This document shows positions 59,256 to 64,000 of a DNA stretch of 64,000 bases, piece by piece. Both the position numbers and the translations under genes were made by a program. The notes below the pieces were generated by a model. The model was not told the DNA's origin and searched no databases. It was given only the letters and a program-made list of their open reading frames with translations. The stretch is from Candidatus Latescibacterota bacterium (GTDB taxonomy: Bacteria > Latescibacterota > UBA2968), in NCBI GenBank assembly GCA_022823725.1, contig JAJEHL010000017.1:154176-218175 (forward strand). The letters are read 5' to 3'. Every line of letters begins with the position of its first letter. Positions within the stretch are counted from its first letter, which is position 1.

Positions 59256-61769
59256 ATGAACGAAGCTACTGCACGGCTAAAAATCAATAAACTACTCGAG
59301 GCAGCGGGATGGCGATTTTTTGACGAAGGAGACAAACCCGCCAATATTCGTCTTGAAGCAGGCGTTGAGATTAACACCCTCGGCGACAACTTCGAGAAAA
59401 CCCGCAAAGGATTCATCGACTTTCTACTGCTGGACGACAGGGGATTTCCGCTCATCGTTCTGGAAGCCAAAGCCGAGGAAAAGCAACCGCTGGTGGGAAA
59501 AGAACAGGCACGAAAGTACGCCCGCTCACAAAACTGCCGCTTCGTTATCCTCTCCAACGGAAACCTCCACTACTTCTGGGACCTCGACCGGGGCAATCCC
59601 TACATCATCACCGCATTCCCAACCCCAGACTCAGTCACTGGCTACCAGAAGACAGCACCCAACCCGCAACGTCTGATAGATGAGCGCGTCAGTGATGATT
59701 ACATCGTTCTCACCCAACGCCCCAATTATGCGTCAGAAGCAGCGTGGAAAAACGAAGCCGAACGCCCCAGCTTCATCCATGCCAACAAACTGCGCTTCCT
59801 CCGCTCATATCAGTTACAAGCCGTCCATGCCCTGCAACGCGCAGTAAAGGACGGCAAAGACCGCTTCCTGTTTGAAATGGCTACCGGCACGGGCAAAACA
59901 CTCACCGCTGCCGCCATCATCAAACTATTCCTCCGTTCCAGCAATGCCAGCCGCGTACTCTTCCTCGTGGATCGCCTCGAATTGGAGGACCAGGCCAAAA
60001 AGGTCTTCACAGAATTACTCTCAGCCGACTTTGAGACCGTCATATACAAAGAAAACCGCGATGACTGGCGGCGAGCCGAGATCGTCGTCAGCACAGTCCA
60101 ATCCTTCCAATTCGACAACAAATACCAGAAAATCTTCTCACCCACAGATTTCGATTTCGTGATCTCCGATGAGGCACATCGCTCCATCTCTGGCAATGCC
60201 CGTGCCGTATTCGACTATTTCGTCGGATACAAACTCGGCCTAACCGCAACACCCCGCGACTACCTGCGCGGCGTCAAAACATCTGACCCAGCGGTGCGCG
60301 ACCCGCGCGAGATTGAGCGACGCTTGCTGCTCGACACCTACCGCACCTTTGGATGCGAAAGCGGACAACCCACCTTTCGCTATTCCCTGCTCGATGGCGT
60401 AAAAGATAACGTCTTGATCAACCCAACCGTCGTTGACGCCCGCACCGACGTAACAACACAACTTCTCTCCGAGCAAGGCTTCGTCGTCTCGTTCACCGAT
60501 GCCGAAGGCGAAGATCACGACGAAACCTACAAACAGCGCGAATTCGAAAAGCGATTCTTTTCCGACGCCACCAACGTGCTTTTCTGCAAGACATTTCTCG
60601 ACAACGCCCTGCGCGATCCCGTCAGCGGTGAAATAGGCAAATCCATCATCTTCGCCGTCAGCCAGAACCACGCCGCCCACTTGACCAACATACTCAACGA
60701 AATGGCTCACCGGATGTTTCCCGACAAGTACCAATCCGACTTCGCCGTGCAGGTCACATCCATGATACCAGACGCACAACAATTCACCATCAACTTTGCC
60801 AATAACAACCTGCTCGGCACCGCCAACTTCCTGCCCCAATACCGCACGAGCAAAGCCCGCGTATGCGTCACCGTCGGCATGATGACCACCGGCTACGACT
60901 GTCCAGATATTCTCAACCTCGGCTTATTCCGTCCCATCTTCTCACCCACAGACTTTATCCAGATCAAAGGCCGCGGCACGCGAAAACACGATTTCCGTGA
61001 CCTCCTTTTAGACGATAGCCACAAGGACCGCATCGCCCACCCTGAGAAAACCGCCTTCAAACTCTTTGACTTTTTTGGCAACTGCGAATACTTCGAAAAC
61101 GAATTCAACTACGACGAGATACTGGAACTGCCTGCGTACAGGCAGAGAACTGAGCGCGAAGACGATCCCGGGCCAACGACACGCTACGGGTACGAGCATC
61201 TGGGCAGAGATATTCTTTCAACAATCACGGAAGAACACATCGGCTACGACGGCATGAAAATTGACCGCATGTTCTTCGACAAATTCGCAGACACCGTGCG
61301 CGAGGATAAAACCATAGTAAAAGCCGTTGAAGCCGGGCAGTGGGATCGCGTAATCGACTATGTGAACCGCGAGGTCTTTGACAAACCCGAAGAATACTAC
61401 ACCCTCAACAAACTCCGCCAGGCAGCAGCCGTGGATCGTCGCCTGACCCTGCGCGAGATATTGGAAAAAGTCTTTGACCTCATCCCGCATTTCAAGTCTA
61501 AGGACGAATTATTGGAAGAAGAATTCAACAAATTTGTCGCCGACAACAAGCCAGAAGACGCCCATTCCATCCCCGCCCTCAAAACCTATTTCAAAGCGTA
61601 CCTCACCAGTGATCAGGTGCGTCACATCATCGAAAACCGCGCATACACCGAACTCGCCACCAACCCTGTCTTCTCCATCCGCGACTTCCGCGCTGTGCCA
61701 GAGAAGTACCGCGCACTCATCCCCGAGTATGTCAAAGATTATGTGTCATTGAATCAGTTTGCAGCCTGA
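59256..61769 (+). CDS. hsdR: Type I restriction endonuclease subunit R
   Basis: This is an 837-residue motor-nuclease subunit. The nuclease core F-I-D-F-L-L-L-D, then V-L-E-A-K at about 65-71, gives the PD-(D/E)XK site. Motor motifs follow: A-T-G-T-G-K-T at about 208-214, D-E-A-H at about 305 and the R-G-T-R region late in the second RecA lobe. The C-terminus resembles the EcoEI-type R domain. ATG 59256 gives the expected N-terminus; the frame is open 43 codons further in the preceding gene. It translocates DNA and cuts unmethylated DNA when joined with HsdM and HsdS. Confidence 0.93.
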   Translation: MNEATARLKINKLLEAAGWRFFDEGDKPANIRLEAGVEINTLGDNFEKTRKGFIDFLLLDDRGFPLIVLEAKAEEKQPLVGKEQARKYARSQNCRFVILSNGNLHYFWDLDRGNPYIITAFPTPDSVTGYQKTAPNPQRLIDERVSDDYIVLTQRPNYASEAAWKNEAERPSFIHANKLRFLRSYQLQAVHALQRAVKDGKDRFLFEMATGTGKTLTAAAIIKLFLRSSNASRVLFLVDRLELEDQAKKVFTELLSADFETVIYKENRDDWRRAEIVVSTVQSFQFDNKYQKIFSPTDFDFVISDEAHRSISGNARAVFDYFVGYKLGLTATPRDYLRGVKTSDPAVRDPREIERRLLLDTYRTFGCESGQPTFRYSLLDGVKDNVLINPTVVDARTDVTTQLLSEQGFVVSFTDAEGEDHDETYKQREFEKRFFSDATNVLFCKTFLDNALRDPVSGEIGKSIIFAVSQNHAAHLTNILNEMAHRMFPDKYQSDFAVQVTSMIPDAQQFTINFANNNLLGTANFLPQYRTSKARVCVTVGMMTTGYDCPDILNLGLFRPIFSPTDFIQIKGRGTRKHDFRDLLLDDSHKDRIAHPEKTAFKLFDFFGNCEYFENEFNYDEILELPAYRQRTEREDDPGPTTRYGYEHLGRDILSTITEEHIGYDGMKIDRMFFDKFADTVREDKTIVKAVEAGQWDRVIDYVNREVFDKPEEYYTLNKLRQAAAVDRRLTLREILEKVFDLIPHFKSKDELLEEEFNKFVADNKPEDAHSIPALKTYFKAYLTSDQVRHIIENRAYTELATNPVFSIRDFRAVPEKYRALIPEYVKDYVSLNQFAA

Positions 61770-61795
61770 TGAACCCCTAAACGAAAGTCCTATCC

Positions 61796-63865
61796 ATGCT
61801 CGATACCGATACCAAACGCCGTATTGACACTGCCCGCGATATTCTGGTGGGCAAGGTACCCGATCCCAAGAGCCAGGTTGAACAGATCACCATTGCACTG
61901 ATCTACAAATTCATGGACGACCTGGACGCTGAAAGTGAAGAACTCGGAGGAGAACGACAATTCTTCGCCGGGGACTTCGCCCTTTTCGGTTGGGCAAAGC
62001 TGATGCGCTCTGGCCTGGGTGGACACGAAATGCTCAATCTCTATGCCGAAGCCATCACCAGAATGCCAGAAAACCCCGGTATCCCACTTCTATTTCGAGA
62101 TATTTTTAAGAATGCCTTCTTGCCCTACCGCGACCCCGAAACCCTGCGCGCCTTTCTCAAAATCATCGACGAATTCGAATACGACCACTCCGAGCGGCTC
62201 GGCGACGCCTTCGAATACCTGCTCTCTGTACTCGGTTCACAGGGAGACGCCGGACAGTTCCGCACACCGCGCCACATTATCGACTTCATCGTCACTGTCA
62301 TCGACCCGAAAAAAGACGAAAGCGTACTCGACCCAGCCTGCGGCACCGCCGGGTTTTTAATCTCATCCTACAAGCACATACTCAAAGCCAATACCAATGA
62401 ACAGGACCACAGCACACTTACACCCGATGAACGGGGGAGACTGGCAGACAATTTTAAGGGCTACGACATATCGCCCGACATGGTGCGCCTATCACTGGTA
62501 AATATGTACCTGCACGGCTTTGCCGACCCACATATTTCTGAATACGACACCCTGACCAGTGAGGAAAACTGGAACGAATACGCCGACGTAATCCTCGCCA
62601 ATCCACCATTCATGTCGCCAAAAGGCGGCATCCGCCCGCACAACCGCTTCTCCGTACAGTCCAGACGCAGCGAAGTGCTATTTGTCGATTACATGGCCGA
62701 GCACCTGACACCCACGGGACGCGCCGGTATCATCGTGCCCGAAGGCATCATTTTCCAGAGCCAGAACGCACACAAACAACTCCGCAAAATGCTGGTAGAA
62801 GAATTCCTCGTTGCCGTCGTCTCACTCCCCGCTGGCGTGTTCAATCCGTATTCAGGCGTCAAAACTTCCATTCTCATACTGGACAAAGTACTGGCGAAAA
62901 AGACAGACCACATCGCCTTCTTCAAGGTAGAAAACGATGGCTTTGATTTGGGCGCACAACGACGGGAGATTGACAAAAATGACCTACCTCAGGTGGCAGA
63001 GGAACTTTGTGAATACCTCGCGCGACTGCGAGCAGGCGAAGCAGTAGATGATTCTCAGTCCACACCAATGGCTGCAGAACCTGAAGCTCAGTACACAACA
63101 GATGAACCCACCACGCACGGACTGGTCATTGAGAAAGCAAAGGTAGCAGAGGGCGGAGAATACAATCTGAGTGGAGAGCGATATCGGGGAGGTGAAGTTC
63201 GTCTGTCGCAATTTCCTATCGTACCATTGGATGAGGTGGCAGAAGTCATTGCTGGACAATCACCGCCCGGAACATCCTACAATGATACTGGGGTAGGGAC
63301 GCCATTCTATCAAGGCAAAACTGAGTTTGGAGAAATGTTTATCGGGAAACCCACAAAATGGACGACAGATCCACGAAGATTTGCAGAGAAAGACGATATT
63401 CTCATGTCCGTGCGTGCTCCTGTTGGACCTGTCAACCTAACGACACAGCGTATCTGTATCGGACGGGGACTCGCCGCTATTAGACCAATCAGGAGTCGGC
63501 TACTCACAACCTATATCTTCTATGTTCTCCGTATCTTGGAATCAGAAATAACCGGAAGCGCAGGATCAGCATTCTCATCAATAAACAAGAGTGACATCCA
63601 GCGCATCCAAATCCCCCTACCACCACTTGAAGTACAGCGAGAGATCGTCTCGGAAATAGAGGGCTATCAGCAGATAATTGACGGGGCGCAGGCAGTAGTA
63701 GAGAACTATCGGCCACAGATTGCGGTTGATCCTGAGTGGCCGATGGTGGAGTTGGGATCATTATGTAAGATCGGTGGAAATATTACCAAGGATGTGGACC
63801 TCTTGCGTCCTTACTTTGGAGCTGACAGCATAGAATCGAATACCGGTAAGCTCGTTAAAGGATAG
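61796..63865 (+). CDS. Type I methyltransferase-specificity fusion (HsdM-HsdS), truncated
   Basis: This is a 689-residue fusion. Residues 1-440 are HsdM: an N-terminal helical part, the SAM motif D-P-A-C-G-T-A-G-F near 179-187 and the catalytic N-P-P-F at 269-272. Residues from about 475 are HsdS: one target-recognition region (E-V-I-A-G-Q-S-P-P-G to L-P-P-L-E) and its coiled-coil spacer, then the start of a second recognition region (V-E-L-G-S-L-C-K-I-G) that stops after S-I-E-S-N-T-G-K-L-V-K-G. The second recognition region, normally about 150 residues, is missing. The stop follows directly where a likely mobile element begins, so the specificity half is probably broken and the system possibly inactive. 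Confidence 0.85.
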   Translation: MLDTDTKRRIDTARDILVGKVPDPKSQVEQITIALIYKFMDDLDAESEELGGERQFFAGDFALFGWAKLMRSGLGGHEMLNLYAEAITRMPENPGIPLLFRDIFKNAFLPYRDPETLRAFLKIIDEFEYDHSERLGDAFEYLLSVLGSQGDAGQFRTPRHIIDFIVTVIDPKKDESVLDPACGTAGFLISSYKHILKANTNEQDHSTLTPDERGRLADNFKGYDISPDMVRLSLVNMYLHGFADPHISEYDTLTSEENWNEYADVILANPPFMSPKGGIRPHNRFSVQSRRSEVLFVDYMAEHLTPTGRAGIIVPEGIIFQSQNAHKQLRKMLVEEFLVAVVSLPAGVFNPYSGVKTSILILDKVLAKKTDHIAFFKVENDGFDLGAQRREIDKNDLPQVAEELCEYLARLRAGEAVDDSQSTPMAAEPEAQYTTDEPTTHGLVIEKAKVAEGGEYNLSGERYRGGEVRLSQFPIVPLDEVAEVIAGQSPPGTSYNDTGVGTPFYQGKTEFGEMFIGKPTKWTTDPRRFAEKDDILMSVRAPVGPVNLTTQRICIGRGLAAIRPIRSRLLTTYIFYVLRILESEITGSAGSAFSSINKSDIQRIQIPLPPLEVQREIVSEIEGYQQIIDGAQAVVENYRPQIAVDPEWPMVELGSLCKIGGNITKDVDLLRPYFGADSIESNTGKLVKG

Positions 63866-63899
63866 GGTCCATATATTTCTGTAAAATGTAAAAAGTCAC

Positions 63900-63965
63900 C
63901 GTAGCTCCGAGAAAAGTCTTAAAATAGGGGTGACACGTAATTCTAACCCCAACTTGGAGGCTACG
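63900..63965 (+). promoter_or_regulatory. Stem sequestering the ribosome-binding site of the presumptive transposase
   Basis: CGTAGC-TCC (63900-63908) can pair with GGAGGCTACG (63956-63965), with one bulged base. GGAGG is the likely ribosome-binding site for ATG 63966, so the stem could hide it. A rival hairpin, GTCACC (63895-63900) with GGTGAC (63929-63934), would free it. Confidence 0.4.
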
Positions 63966-64000
63966 ATGACTTACCCCAAAGATATAAAAATTGCCGCGCC
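63966..64000 (+). CDS. Partial ORF, possible transposase N-terminus
   Basis: ATG 63966 follows GGAGG by five bases. The eleven visible residues, M-T-Y-P-K-D-I-K-I-A-A, suit the helix-turn-helix opening of several transposases (Y-P-x-x-x-K-x-x-A), but are too few for a family. Confidence 0.45.
   Translation, partial: MTYPKDIKIAA

Larger units (their letters stand above)
63866..64000 (+). mobile_element. Left end of a probable insertion sequence
   Basis: Directly after the abrupt HsdS stop the sequence changes to non-coding DNA with several short inverted repeats, followed by a new ORF with a good ribosome-binding site that runs off the window. That is what the end of an insertion sequence carrying a transposase would look like. 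I cannot name the family, and the terminal inverted repeat and target duplication cannot be verified from one end. Confidence 0.5.

Noticed and set aside
60240..60839. 199-codon minus-strand frame
   Set aside because: Antisense shadow of hsdR; glycine/valine-rich composition reflects the complement of the sense codons.
1..64000. tRNA, rRNA or CRISPR arrays
   Set aside because: None recognised by eye on either strand; a covariance-model scan would be decisive and I could not run one.

Overview
The window is a dense stretch of bacterial chromosome with mid-range GC (about half, by eye). It holds about 60 protein genes on both strands, no rRNA or tRNA that I could recognise, and no CRISPR array. 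A lipoprotein-type TolC/OprM-like outer-membrane factor, LspA and a periplasmic-type binding protein point to a cell with two membranes. Two sulfatases, a BNR-repeat protein, an acetylxylan-esterase-like hydrolase, a ThuA protein and a GPP34 protein together resemble uncultured heterotrophs of the Poribacteria/Latescibacterota kind. That placement is an impression from gene content, not a phylogenetic result.

Layout. 1-1.0 kb: tail of a PPK2-type polyphosphate kinase and a lone NitT/TauT-type ABC ATPase. 1.1-3.0 kb: a two-domain alpha/beta-hydrolase between repeat-like intergenic words. 3.3-8.4 kb: a division and envelope block (PLPBP, YggT, DivIVA, MTA phosphorylase, Nudix, DksA-like, LspA, RluD-like) that mirrors the Firmicute ylmE-ylmG-divIVA-ileS-dksA-lspA-rluD order with ileS replaced. 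8.3-15.5 kb: a minus-strand signalling cassette of STAS protein, receiver-PP2C phosphatase, RsbW-like ATPase, periplasmic binding protein, histidine kinase and Amt ammonium transporter; four of its genes are joined by ATGA overlaps. 15.8-19.9 kb: a TrpD-like protein, a sulfatase, GPP34 and ThuA. 19.9-22.3 kb: an accessory island with a RelE/Phd-like toxin-antitoxin pair, a small orphan and a Fic protein. 22.6-26.1 kb: nitroreductase, BNR protein, and folD behind a complete promoter / ZTP riboswitch / terminator unit.

26.1-35.5 kb: epimerase, NFACT (RqcH-like) protein, a ClpX-like ATPase with a duplicated C-terminal segment, MurQ, a UPF0182 membrane protein and a KamA-type radical SAM enzyme. 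35.5-41.5 kb: Uma2 nuclease-like protein, nucleoside deoxyribosyltransferase-like protein, an MFS-sulfatase operon, DprA and LexA with its promoter. 41.7-43.1 kb: an unknown protein paired with a PqqD-like protein. 43.2-50.1 kb: a SUF iron-sulfur operon (sufBCDSU, sufT-like, rrf2, nfuA). 50.2-53.5 kb: a DUF4160/DUF2442 pair and a three-gene ABC-2 exporter. 53.5-59.2 kb: a left-handed beta-helix protein, an OGG-like DNA glycosylase, an outer-membrane factor, a membrane-anchored coiled-coil protein and an exported unknown. 59.3-64 kb: a type I restriction system whose fused HsdM-HsdS is cut short by what looks like the left end of a mobile element.

The best candidates for something undescribed are the coupled sensory/partner-switch cassette at 9.7-15.5 kb and the PqqD-containing pair at 41.7-43.1 kb. 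The most completely readable regulatory unit is the ZTP riboswitch of folD.
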